Shown here piece by piece: positions 34,209 to 42,021 of a DNA stretch of 64,000 bases. Every line of letters begins with the position of its first letter. The stretch's first letter is position 1. Source of the DNA: Lachnospiraceae bacterium (GTDB taxonomy: Bacteria; Bacillota; Clostridia; Lachnospirales; Lachnospiraceae); NCBI GenBank assembly GCA_017520425.1, contig JAFXFO010000002.1, positions 1 to 64,000 on the forward strand, read 5' to 3'. A program made the position numbers and the translations under genes. The notes below the pieces were generated by a model. That model did no database searches and had not been told where the DNA came from. It saw only the letters and a list, made by a program, of their open reading frames with translations.

Positions 34209-35321
34209 ATGGCAGCAAGAGCAAAATATGCCGGAGCAAAATCCAAAGCAAAGGTGATTATCTTTGTGGTAGAGATATTGATTATAGCAGTGATGCTGGC
34301 GTTGGTTTGGAAGGTGTTTCAGACCACGGAGGCAGCAGAAGGCCCTCATTTGGTAGAGCTGGAGGAGGAAGATATTATTATCAATCCTGAGATTCAGGAG
34401 AGTCTGAATCAGGCCGGCGCCGGAGGGGAAGGAGATAAGAGCAAAGGATATTGGAATATAGCACTTTTTGGTGTGGATGCGGTGAAGTCGGAGCAGCTGT
34501 ATAAGGGTAGCCGTAGTGACACCATTATGATTGCTTCCATCAACATGGACAATGGAGATATCAAGCTGGTATCCGTGTATCGTGACACTTATCTGAATCG
34601 CGGTAATGATACCTACGGAAAGTGTAATGCGGCATATGCGGCTAACGGTGCAGCCCAGGCCATGAGTATGCTGAATATGAATATGGATTTGGCTATTACA
34701 GATTTTGTGACTGTGGGATATCATGCGATTAAGGAAACCGTGGATGGTTTAGGCGGTATCTGGATTGAGGTGGACAGCGAAGAACTGAAGCATATCAATA
34801 ATTATCAGACCAGTATTATCAGGGATACGGATATTCCCCAAAGTGCGTATGTGGCGGTGACCGAAACCGGTTATCAGAAGTTAAACGGTCTCCAGGCAGC
34901 AGCGTATTGCCGTATCCGTTATACAGCCGGCAACGACTTCATGCGTGCAACCCGTCAAAGAGAAGTGGTAAAGGCCATAGAAGCACAGGCCAAGACCAAG
35001 AGCATTGGCGAGCTGACAGAGCTGTTGCCAAAGGTTTTGAAGTACGTTTATACAGATATTGATGAAACGGATATGGTGGAATTGTTAAAGAATATCACCA
35101 AGTACAGCATCGTGGAGGAAGGCGGTTTCCCCCTGGAAGATCACCGCGTAGTGGAAACTTTGGGACAGTCCAAGGGAAGCTGTATTGTACCTTTGAATCT
35201 GGAGGAAAACGTAGTATGGCTGCATGAATTCCTGTTTGAAGAAAAGGATTATCAGGTATCTGACAGTATAAAGGATATCGATAAGAAGATTAAGGCAGAT
35301 ACCGCACCTTATTTGAAATAA
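34209..35321 (+). CDS. LytR-CpsA-Psr (LCP) family cell-wall glycopolymer ligase
   Basis: 370 residues. One N-terminal TM helix (about 17-37) is followed by an extracellular LCP domain from about residue 80. Visible motifs are IALFGVDAV, GSRSDTIMIASIN, VSVYRDTYL (the Arg/Asp that bind the lipid pyrophosphate), NAAYAANGA, DGLGGIWIEV, and RYTAGNDFMRATRQREVV. LCP enzymes attach teichoic acids or capsule polymers to peptidoglycan. ACGGGAGGATAAATTT precedes ATG 34209, and a possible -10 TATGAT lies at 34155. Confidence 0.9.
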   Translation: MAARAKYAGAKSKAKVIIFVVEILIIAVMLALVWKVFQTTEAAEGPHLVELEEEDIIINPEIQESLNQAGAGGEGDKSKGYWNIALFGVDAVKSEQLYKGSRSDTIMIASINMDNGDIKLVSVYRDTYLNRGNDTYGKCNAAYAANGAAQAMSMLNMNMDLAITDFVTVGYHAIKETVDGLGGIWIEVDSEELKHINNYQTSIIRDTDIPQSAYVAVTETGYQKLNGLQAAAYCRIRYTAGNDFMRATRQREVVKAIEAQAKTKSIGELTELLPKVLKYVYTDIDETDMVELLKNITKYSIVEEGGFPLEDHRVVETLGQSKGSCIVPLNLEENVVWLHEFLFEEKDYQVSDSIKDIDKKIKADTAPYLK

Positions 35322-35363
35322 TGGGCGGATGTGGCCGGATTTCTAAATTTTCTGTGAAAACAA

Positions 35364-35392
35364 TTTACATTTGATGCAAAAGAAGTTATGAT
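35364..35392 (+). promoter_or_regulatory. Promoter of the foldase gene
   Basis: TTTACA (35364-35369) and TATGAT (35387-35392) with a 17-bp spacer. Confidence 0.75.
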
Positions 35393-35436
35393 AAAGTGGT
35401 TGATGACTAACTATGGATTAGGAAGGAGACAGTATT

Positions 35437-36879
35437 ATGTCGAGTCAAAATACAACCACAAACAGTGGCGTAACCGGATTGGATAGAAGAAAAATGGAAG
35501 CACAGATGGAGGCGAAAAAGGCCAGAAGAAGCAAAATTTTCTGGTGGCTGGTATTGATTATCTTTTTGGCAGCAGTAGTGGCGGGAGTGGCTTTCCTGAA
35601 GATTAAGAAGGACAATGCACCGTTTATTAAGATTAACGGAGAGAATATCAGCAAGGCAGAGTTTGATTATCATCGTGCCATTGAGAAGGCCAGCTTCTTA
35701 AATGAGAACAGCTATTATTTCTCCATGTTTGGCCTGGATATGTCCACTATCGAATCCCAGACCTATGACGGAGAGATGACCTTTGCGGATTATTTCGACC
35801 AATTGGCTACACAGAAGCTGGTAAGAACCAAAGCTTTGAAAGATGCGGCTAAGGCAGAAGGGTATGAATATGATACCACTGCAGAATATGCAGAAACCAT
35901 CAACAATATCAAGGAGATGGCGGCAGAGCAGGAGAAGAAATACGAGGATTATCTGAAGATGATTTATGGCAATAATGCCACAGAAAAGGCTTTGGAACCG
36001 GTCATCAAAGAGAATATTTACGCTTTGAGCTATGAAGCCAAGCTGGAAAAGGATATGAGACCTACGGATGAGGCAGTTAAGGCTTATTACGAGGAAAACA
36101 AGGACCAGTATGATTCCGTAGATTATCACTTGATTAACATTTCTGCGGATATACCTACTACTACCACTGATGAAGCAGGCAATGAGGTAGCTTATAATGC
36201 TACCGAAGAAGAGATTAAGGCCGCTATGGAAGAGGCTAAGAAGCAGGCAGAGGAAAAGAGAGCTACTGTGGCAACGGAAGGTGAAGAGTATATTAACGCT
36301 TCCATGCAGAACAGCTATTTCCACGAAAGTCTTCACGCCTTCCTGTATGAGGACGGCAGAAAAGCCGGTGATACCTCTGTGATGGAGAATACCCCTTACA
36401 ACGGCTATTTGGTAGCATCCTTTGAAAAGCGTTATCTGGATGAGACCCCTACGGAAAGTGCCCGCGTAATTATTACTTCTTCTACCGATGCACAGACCAT
36501 TTTGGATGAGTGGAAGGCAGGTGCAGCGACGGAGGAAAGCTTTATCGAGATATTGGAGAAGTATGACGAAGCAGGAAGTATTATCAATGACGGTCTCTAC
36601 GGCGGAATCTCTGCAGGTTCCGTAAATGATGAAATCTATGCATGGTTATCTGCACCCGAGCGTAAGGCCGGCGATACCATGGCCAAGAACGTGGAAGGGG
36701 AAGCCAATTACGTACTGTACTATGTAGGAAAGACAGACCCTAAGTGGATGAGTATGATTCGTAGTACTTTGTTATCTGAGGCTATGAATGAGCATATGAA
36801 TGCCCTGATGAAGGATTACCTGATTGAGGATTTGAACGGCCAGTTAAAGTTTATGGCATTGATACAGCAGGGACAATAA
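35437..36879 (+). CDS. Membrane-anchored SurA/PrsA-like foldase
   Basis: 480 residues. A basic cytoplasmic N-terminus (about 1-28), one TM helix (about 29-49), and an extracellular SurA-N-type chaperone region (INGENISKAEFDYHRAIEKA and the following helices), then a PPIase-like section with KAYYEENKDQYDSVDYHLI and a long Glu/Lys-rich helix. It is anchored by a TM helix rather than a lipid, unlike B. subtilis PrsA. It probably helps secreted proteins fold outside the membrane. AAGGAGACAGTATT precedes the ATG. The rotamase core is degenerate, so catalytic activity is uncertain. Confidence 0.75.
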   Translation: MSSQNTTTNSGVTGLDRRKMEAQMEAKKARRSKIFWWLVLIIFLAAVVAGVAFLKIKKDNAPFIKINGENISKAEFDYHRAIEKASFLNENSYYFSMFGLDMSTIESQTYDGEMTFADYFDQLATQKLVRTKALKDAAKAEGYEYDTTAEYAETINNIKEMAAEQEKKYEDYLKMIYGNNATEKALEPVIKENIYALSYEAKLEKDMRPTDEAVKAYYEENKDQYDSVDYHLINISADIPTTTTDEAGNEVAYNATEEEIKAAMEEAKKQAEEKRATVATEGEEYINASMQNSYFHESLHAFLYEDGRKAGDTSVMENTPYNGYLVASFEKRYLDETPTESARVIITSSTDAQTILDEWKAGAATEESFIEILEKYDEAGSIINDGLYGGISAGSVNDEIYAWLSAPERKAGDTMAKNVEGEANYVLYYVGKTDPKWMSMIRSTLLSEAMNEHMNALMKDYLIEDLNGQLKFMALIQQGQ

Positions 36880-36891
36880 AAGGAATAAAAT

Positions 36892-36921
36892 GGCGGCAGT
36901 GTATAGGAAATGCACTGCCGT
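36892..36921 (+). terminator. Hairpin after the foldase gene (weak terminator)
   Basis: CGGCAGTG pairs with CACTGCCG around an 11-nt loop. No T-run follows, so it may only protect the 3' end. Confidence 0.45.
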
Positions 36922-36949
36922 CACTTGACGTGATAGGAGCTTGAGAGAA

Positions 36950-37753
36950 ATGATGAAAAAGGTATTGGTCTTAGATATAGATGGCACATTGACCAATTCA
37001 AAGAAGCAGATTACAGAGGCGACGAAGCAGGCTATTTGGAAGCTGATGGAGGCAGGGCACTTGGTGGCACTGGCATCGGGGCGTCCCACCCCCGGTATGC
37101 GTCGTTATGAAAGAGAGCTGGAGCTGGATAAAAGGGGAGGCTATCTGTTATCCTATAATGGAGCGAAGATTGTAGAATGTATCAGCGGTGAAGTGGTGCA
37201 TCAGAACTTTTTACCCTTACATGTGGTGCCGGAGCTTTATGAATTTGCCAAGGAAAGAGGAGCCGGCCTGATTACCTACGATGGGGATATCGTAATATCC
37301 GCATTTGAGCCGGATGAATATATCAAGCTGGAGGCAGGGATAAACTGGCTTCCTGTTCGGGAGCAACCGGATTTTGTGGAATATGTAAACTATGACATCA
37401 ATAAATGCCTGATGACCGCACCGGGTGAGCTGGCTGCCGCTTATGAAAAAGAGCTGCAGGAACGATTTGGAGACATTATCAGCATCTATCGTTCGGAGCC
37501 TTTCTTTATCGAGATTATGCCCAAGGATATTAATAAGGCAGTGGGTTTGGACCTGGTGTTGAAGGGACTGGGTATGGACCGGTCTCAGGCAGTTTGTTGT
37601 GGGGATGGCTATAATGACATTTCTATGATAGAATATGCTAAAGTGGGTGTGGCCATGGGCAATGCCCAGCCCGCCGTAAAGGAAGCGGCGGATTATATTG
37701 CACCTACCAATGACGAGGACGGATTGGTGGATGTGATAAGTAAGTTCTTTTAG
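36950..37753 (+). CDS. Cof-type HAD-IIB phosphatase
   Basis: 267 residues. Motif 1 is VLVLDIDGTLTNSKK with the nucleophile Asp; motif 2 is ALASGRPTPG; the late motif is VCCGDGYNDISMIEYA followed by GVAMGNAQPAVKEAAD. The large C2B cap marks the Cof/YidA sub-family, which dephosphorylates sugar phosphates and flavin precursors in the cytoplasm. ATG 36950 is chosen with AGGAG ten bases upstream; TTG 36941 would be too close to it. The next gene follows after 18 bases. Confidence 0.9.
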   Translation: MMKKVLVLDIDGTLTNSKKQITEATKQAIWKLMEAGHLVALASGRPTPGMRRYERELELDKRGGYLLSYNGAKIVECISGEVVHQNFLPLHVVPELYEFAKERGAGLITYDGDIVISAFEPDEYIKLEAGINWLPVREQPDFVEYVNYDINKCLMTAPGELAAAYEKELQERFGDIISIYRSEPFFIEIMPKDINKAVGLDLVLKGLGMDRSQAVCCGDGYNDISMIEYAKVGVAMGNAQPAVKEAADYIAPTNDEDGLVDVISKFF

Positions 37754-37771
37754 GAATAATTGGAGGTTTGC

Positions 37772-39100
37772 GTGAAGATTCAGTTACCGGAGAAAGTAAA
37801 GTTCATAATCGATACCATTACGGCAGCAGGCTTTGAAGCCTTTGCGGTAGGGGGCTGTATCCGTGACTCCATCCTGGGCAGGGAGCCCAACGACTGGGAC
37901 ATCACCACCTCAGCCAAGCCGGAACAGGTGAAGGCACTGTTTCGCCGCACCATAGATACGGGCATTGCCCACGGTACGGTGACCATTATGCTGGAAAAGG
38001 AAGGCTTCGAGGTGACCACTTATCGTATCGACGGGGAATATGAAGACAGTCGTCATCCCAAGGAGGTGACCTTTACCTCCAACCTGATCGAGGATTTGAA
38101 GCGCAGGGATTTCACCATTAATGCTTTTGCCTACAATGAAACCACGGGTTTGGTGGATGCCTTTGAGGGGCTGAAGGATATTGAAAACGGCGTAATCCGA
38201 TGTGTTGGGGATGCCAAGGAGCGATTTACGGAGGATGCCTTACGTATTTTACGTGCCATCCGTTTTTCTGCCCAGCTGGGCTATGAGATAGAAGAATCCA
38301 CCAGGGAGGGAATCCGCCTTTTGGCGGGGAATCTGCGCCATATCAGTGCGGAGCGTATCCAGGTGGAGCTGACCAAGCTGCTGACCTCGCCCCATCCTGA
38401 CTATATTCGGGTAGCTTATGAGACGGGCGTAACGGCAGTGATTTTGCCGGAACTGGATGAGTGTATGAGGACGGAGCAAAACCATCGCCATCATTGTTAC
38501 TCGGTAGGTGAGCATATCCTGCAGTCCTTGGATAAGGTACCGCCTGTGAAGGAGCTGCGTCTGGCCATGCTGCTTCATGATATAGCAAAGCCCCGGACTC
38601 TGACCAGGGATGAGGATGGGACCACCCATTTCCACGGTCATCCCAAGGTAAGTGCCAAGATGGCAGAGGAGATCTTGAAAAGACTTCGTTATGACAACGA
38701 CACCATATACAAAGTCACCCGTCTGGTAGAGTTCCATGACTATGGAAAGGGCGTGAAGCCGGATTTGCGTCTGGCAAGGCGGGCAGTGAATCGAATCGGT
38801 GAGGACATTTTCCCTATGCTGATGCCGGTTTACAGAGCGGATGTACTGGCCCAGAGCAAGTACAAGCGGGAGGAAAAGCCGGAGGCCATCGCCATGTGGG
38901 AGCAGCTTTTTGCAGAGATTCAGGCGAAAAAACAGTGTGTTTCCCTGAAAACCCTAGCCGTAAACGGTTCCGACCTGATTGCCTTAGGCATGAAGCCGGG
39001 CAAGGAAATCGGCGAAACCCTCCATGCACTTTTAGACCATGTGCTGGACCATCCGGAGGATAACAATAAAGAAACATTGATTAGAAAAGTACAGTTATAA
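37772..39100 (+). CDS. cca: CCA tRNA nucleotidyltransferase
   Basis: 442 residues. The nucleotidyltransferase head shows FAVGGCIRDSILGREPNDWDITTSA (GG-RD and DxD metal site), then RRDFTINAFAYN and EDALRILRAIRFSAQLGYEI, all typical of class II CCA-adding enzymes. An HD domain follows (LRLAMLLHDIAKPRT, then HFHGHPKVSA). It completes or repairs the CCA end of tRNAs. The start is GTG 37772, seven bases after TTGGAGG. Structured element copy 3 follows it. Confidence 0.94.
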   Translation: MKIQLPEKVKFIIDTITAAGFEAFAVGGCIRDSILGREPNDWDITTSAKPEQVKALFRRTIDTGIAHGTVTIMLEKEGFEVTTYRIDGEYEDSRHPKEVTFTSNLIEDLKRRDFTINAFAYNETTGLVDAFEGLKDIENGVIRCVGDAKERFTEDALRILRAIRFSAQLGYEIEESTREGIRLLAGNLRHISAERIQVELTKLLTSPHPDYIRVAYETGVTAVILPELDECMRTEQNHRHHCYSVGEHILQSLDKVPPVKELRLAMLLHDIAKPRTLTRDEDGTTHFHGHPKVSAKMAEEILKRLRYDNDTIYKVTRLVEFHDYGKGVKPDLRLARRAVNRIGEDIFPMLMPVYRADVLAQSKYKREEKPEAIAMWEQLFAEIQAKKQCVSLKTLAVNGSDLIALGMKPGKEIGETLHALLDHVLDHPEDNNKETLIRKVQL

Positions 39101-39134
39101 TTTCCGTTCTCCCTTCATAAGATAGGGTAGAAAG

Positions 39135-39324
39135 CGGAGAAGATTACATTGGACCCGGGGGATCATAATGTTCCAACGCAAGGCTCTTGAAAAACGTCGG
39201 CCCTTAGCGAGGTTTTAGGACGAAACTTGTTTCGTCACGAGCTTAGTGCCGCTACGTTTTTCACGAAGCGCAAGTGTGCCTAAGTGGAATATTATGGTTC
39301 TCCGGGTCCAGTTCATCCTCTCCC
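39135..39324 (+). ncRNA. Structured element copy 3
   Basis: A continuous 24-bp outer stem pairs 39151-39174 with 39286-39309. Four of its pairs are G-U, which argues for pairing as RNA. Further out, GGAGA (39136-39140) can pair with TCTCC (39319-39323). Inside, AAAACGT/ACGTTTT, GGC/GCC and CTTAGCGAGG...CGAGCTTAG are shared with the other copies. The inner hairpin is GACGAAAC-TT-GTTTCGTC where copy 1 has CCGAAC-TT-GTTCGG. It lies between cca and the cotS-like gene. Confidence 0.82.
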
Positions 39325-39344
39325 AAATCCATATCATCGGGAGG
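39320..39344 (+). promoter_or_regulatory. Possible Shine-Dalgarno-blocking hairpin before the CotS gene
   Basis: CTCCC (39320-39324) can pair with GGGAG (39339-39343), which is the ribosome-binding site of the gene at 39352. The left strand is the same segment that can pair with the far end of structured element copy 3, so the two structures exclude each other. Confidence 0.4.
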
Positions 39345-39351
39345 ACGGAAC

Positions 39352-40344
39352 ATGAATGACAGAGCGGTGACTCTTTTGGAGCAATATGATATAGAGATTA
39401 TCAAAACCGGAAAGGGCAGGGGCGCGATTCTATGTGACACCCCTCAGGGGACCTTGATTTTTAAGGAGTATGCGGGGACAGAGGCCAGACTGGCGGCGGA
39501 AAATCAATTATTGGAGACCATTGCGGTGAAAGGGCAGGTATTTACGGACGCCCTGATTCCTACCCGGGAAGGAACCTTTAGCGTGAAGGACAGGGATGGC
39601 ATCACTTATATCCTGAAAAACTATGTGGACGGCAGAGAATGCGATATTCACGAAAAGACCGAGTGTTTGACTGCCATGGAGTTGCTGGCCGGTTTACATA
39701 ATGCCATGGATGACCGGGATACGGAAGGAAAAGAGGATCCCGATTCCCCTTTGAAGGAATACGAGAAACGAAACCGGGAGCTGACCCATATCCGTAGCTT
39801 TTTGGGAAAAAAGGGACAGAAACAGCCTTTTGAAAGAGAGCTGAAGTGCTGCATCGACTTCTATCTGGAACAGGCGAAACAGGTGACGGAGGATTGGCGG
39901 TTGTATGAAGAAGGCAATATAGGGAAGGTATCACACGGCTTTTGCCATGGGGATTATCAATACCACAACATCCTTTTCGCAGAGGGAAAATGGTATGTGG
40001 TGAATTTTGAGAAATGTCATAGGGGAAGCCAGGTGACGGATATTTACCTGATGATGCGTAAGCTACTGGAGAAAAGTGATTGGTCCCGGGAATTGGGCAG
40101 GGATTTATTGGAGGCATATCAAAAGGTGCGCCCCATTGCGGCTTACGATTATGTGGATTTGTACTATCGGTTGGCTTATCCGGAGAAGTTTTGGAAAATT
40201 GCCAATTTTTATATGAACTCTCGCAAGTCATGGATCCCCGAGAAGAACATGGAGAAGCTGGGTAAGGTTCTGGCCCAGGAGGAAGCAAAGCAGGCCTTTT
40301 TAGAAGATGTTTTCGGGAACACGCTTTTTTCTAAAAATATTTAA
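39352..40344 (+). CDS. CotS-family spore coat protein (kinase-like fold)
   Basis: 330 residues. A phosphotransferase (APH/CotS-type) fold is visible: an N-terminal lobe with GTLIFKEYAG, ILKNYVDGRECD, and the catalytic-loop-like HGFCHGDYQYHNILF, then VVNFEKCHRGSQVTDIY, where the usual Asp of the DxD/DFG-type motif is Asn-Phe-Glu. CotS/YutH proteins are spore coat components of Firmicutes. This fits the sporulation genes at the right end. GGGAGGACGGAAC precedes ATG 39352; the longer reading from 39274 would run through the structured element. Confidence 0.82.
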   Translation: MNDRAVTLLEQYDIEIIKTGKGRGAILCDTPQGTLIFKEYAGTEARLAAENQLLETIAVKGQVFTDALIPTREGTFSVKDRDGITYILKNYVDGRECDIHEKTECLTAMELLAGLHNAMDDRDTEGKEDPDSPLKEYEKRNRELTHIRSFLGKKGQKQPFERELKCCIDFYLEQAKQVTEDWRLYEEGNIGKVSHGFCHGDYQYHNILFAEGKWYVVNFEKCHRGSQVTDIYLMMRKLLEKSDWSRELGRDLLEAYQKVRPIAAYDYVDLYYRLAYPEKFWKIANFYMNSRKSWIPEKNMEKLGKVLAQEEAKQAFLEDVFGNTLFSKNI

Positions 40345-40349
40345 GGTGG

Positions 40350-40368
40350 CGGGAGCCGCCGAAGCATG
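40350..40368 (+). terminator. Short GC hairpin after the CotS gene
   Basis: GGCGG and CCGCC pair around GAG just after the stop codon. No T-run follows. Confidence 0.4.
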
Positions 40369-40442
40369 TTAGAATAGTGATGGATTTCTATAAATTCGTT
40401 TACAGGATTGTAGAAACAGATTGTACTCTGGGAGGAAATTGT

Positions 40443-40469
40443 ATGAGAAAATTAGTAATGTTTGCATAG
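40443..40469 (+). CDS. Possible 8-residue leader peptide MRKLVMFA
   Basis: ATG 40443 is preceded by a very good ribosome-binding site (TGGGAGGAAATTGT). The frame ends after eight codons at TAG 40467-40469. A hairpin follows directly: GCACAGG (40469-40475) with CCTGTGC (40502-40508). It lies 76 bases upstream of the HTH-DUF2441 gene. This is the layout of a leader peptide that controls a downstream gene, but chance cannot be excluded. Confidence 0.4.
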   Translation: MRKLVMFA

Positions 40470-40545
40470 CACAGGTTATTGCATGAAACAATTGTATCAG
40501 GCCTGTGCCATCCTTAAGACTTTAAGCATAAAATAGGAGGCAAAC

Positions 40546-41376
40546 ATGGGCTATATAAAAGCAGAGGAGATTCTGCCAAAAGAATTAATTGAAGAAATAC
40601 AAAATCACGTAGAAGGCAAAAGCGTCTACATCCCCAAAAAAGAGGGAAGCAGACAGGGATGGGGTACGGGTACTCTGACCCGTCGTGAGCTGGAAGAAAG
40701 AAACCGGGCTATTTTCGAGGAGTTTTCTGCCGGTAGTAAGGTTTGTGAGCTGGCAGCAAAATATTGCCTGTCAGAGAAAAGCATACAGAGAATACTACGG
40801 GAGAGGAAAGAAGATATGAAGGAAGAACAAGTGATATACGCATATCATGTGGTAACGGATAAACCCATGCAGCTTGGGCAGCACATTTATTTCGATGAAG
40901 AGCACCACAGCGGCGTTTATGAGCGCGTTATGTCGAAAAAGGAGCTGGTGAAGGATTTTTATGAGAATCCGGAAAAGTATGATATCGATACATTGGATTA
41001 TCCCTTGTCCGTAGCCATACGGGAATTTGCCCTGGAGGAAGTAAGAGCGAAGAAGTATCCGGACTATCCGTCCAGAATGAATTGCCTGTATACTTCCCGA
41101 ACACAGGAAGAGTCCCAGCAATGGTTTGATTACTTTACAAGCTTGGGCAGACCTACTTACCAGATAATCAAGGTAAAGGTGAAGGGCAGATGCTTTGTAG
41201 GAGATGCTACTAAATGCTTTGATGCGGCTTTGGAGAAGGAAGAGAATCTGAAGCAGGCAGAATGGTACTGGGAAAATAAGGAGAATCCGCCCGGCGAGCG
41301 CGGCATCGTGGAGATGCTGGTGGACGGCGATATTGAGGTAGTAGAGATTATCAAAGAAGTGGTTTTGGATCAATAA
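40546..41376 (+). CDS. HTH (CD3324/Mor-like) protein fused to DUF2441
   Basis: 276 residues. The N-terminal part (about 1-88) carries PKKEGSRQGWGTGT, RRELEERNRAIFEEF and a helix-turn-helix AAKYCLSEKSIQRILRERK, as in CD3324/Mor-like putative DNA-binding proteins. The C-terminal part (about 95-276) is a DUF2441-like domain: YHVVTDKPMQLGQHIYFDE, HHSGVYERVM, PSRMNCLYTS and FTSLGRPTYQI. The link is MKEEQ at about residue 92, itself preceded by a ribosome-binding-site-like GAGAGGAAAGAAG, so the two parts may once have been separate genes. Function unknown. AGGAGGCAAAC precedes ATG 40546. Confidence 0.72.
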   Translation: MGYIKAEEILPKELIEEIQNHVEGKSVYIPKKEGSRQGWGTGTLTRRELEERNRAIFEEFSAGSKVCELAAKYCLSEKSIQRILRERKEDMKEEQVIYAYHVVTDKPMQLGQHIYFDEEHHSGVYERVMSKKELVKDFYENPEKYDIDTLDYPLSVAIREFALEEVRAKKYPDYPSRMNCLYTSRTQEESQQWFDYFTSLGRPTYQIIKVKVKGRCFVGDATKCFDAALEKEENLKQAEWYWENKENPPGERGIVEMLVDGDIEVVEIIKEVVLDQ

Positions 41377-41425
41377 AGAAGTGAAAAGGATGCCGGAAGG
41401 CACCAAAATAGAAAGATTATGATAC

Positions 41426-41600
41426 AAACTAAGCCAGAATTGCAGATTTGCAGTTTATGGCTTAGTTTTTTTGGTATGAGAGGGAAGAAAAGCAAGGAAA
41501 ATTAAGCCAAAAATTGTAAAATTGGAGAAGTGGCTTAATTTCCCGAGTTATTTATACAAGAATGAAAGAAAAAACTAAGCCAGATTTTGTAGTTTTGAGG
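41426..41600. repeat. Hairpin array 2, same family as the 7.0-kb array
   Basis: Three units with arms ending CCA and starting TGG around a 21-nt loop. AAACTAAGCCA (41426-41436) pairs with TGGCTTAGTTT (41458-41468). AAATTAAGCCA (41499-41509) pairs with TGGCTTAATTT (41531-41541). AAACTAAGCCA (41572-41582) faces TGGGATGAA instead of its own complement. The unit spacing is 73 bp (41426, 41499, 41572), the same as in array 1. It lies between the DUF2441 gene and the sdpR promoter. Confidence 0.88.
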
Positions 41601-41667
41601 ATTTGGGATGAATTTAGTTGAAAATCAAATTGCCAGGAAGTAGTGATACCCAATAGAAATAAAGATA

Positions 41668-41718
41668 TTGACATTAGTAAGGCTTCATGCTATCATACAT
41701 TTAACAATTAGGTTAAAT
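41668..41718 (+). promoter_or_regulatory. Promoter and ArsR-type operator of sdpR-sdpI
   Basis: TTGACA (41668-41673) and TATCAT (41691-41696) with a 17-bp spacer. An inverted repeat ATTTAAC (41699-41705) and GTTAAAT (41712-41718) covers the expected start site, as expected for autorepression by the encoded ArsR protein. Confidence 0.88.
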
Positions 41719-41739
41719 GTTAAATGAGGAGGTGCTTTT

Positions 41740-42021
41740 GTGGCTTTGCAAAATACCTTAAAAGCTTTGGCGGACCCCATACGGCGCGAAATCTTGAATA
41801 TGTTGAAGGGTGGCAAGATGTCTGCGGGGGAAATCGTGGATAAGTTTCCGGTGACAGGTGCCAGTATTTCCAGGCATTTGTCGGTGCTGAAGGATGCGGA
41901 TTTGATTCGGGATACCCGAGAGGGAAAGTTTATTTATTATGAGCTGAATGCCTCCGTGCTGGAGGAGATTATGCTTTGGATTAGCGATTTGAAAGGAGTG
42001 GGTGGAGATGAAGAAGTATAA
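41740..42021 (+). CDS. sdpR: ArsR-family repressor, SdpR-like
   Basis: 93 residues. A winged helix with ALADPIRREILNMLK, then the recognition helix TGASISRHLSVLKDADL and the wing REGKFIYYEL. It lacks the metal-binding cysteines of ArsR/SmtB, as in the SdpR group. The start is GTG 41740 after GAGGAGGTGCTTTT. The last codons overlap the next gene, an SdpI homolog. It probably represses its own operon through the inverted repeat at 41699-41718. Confidence 0.88.
   Translation: MALQNTLKALADPIRREILNMLKGGKMSAGEIVDKFPVTGASISRHLSVLKDADLIRDTREGKFIYYELNASVLEEIMLWISDLKGVGGDEEV

Noticed and set aside
39602-40288. Long minus-strand reading frame opposite the CotS gene
   Set aside because: It has no ribosome-binding site or recognisable motif and mirrors the codon pattern of the plus-strand gene.
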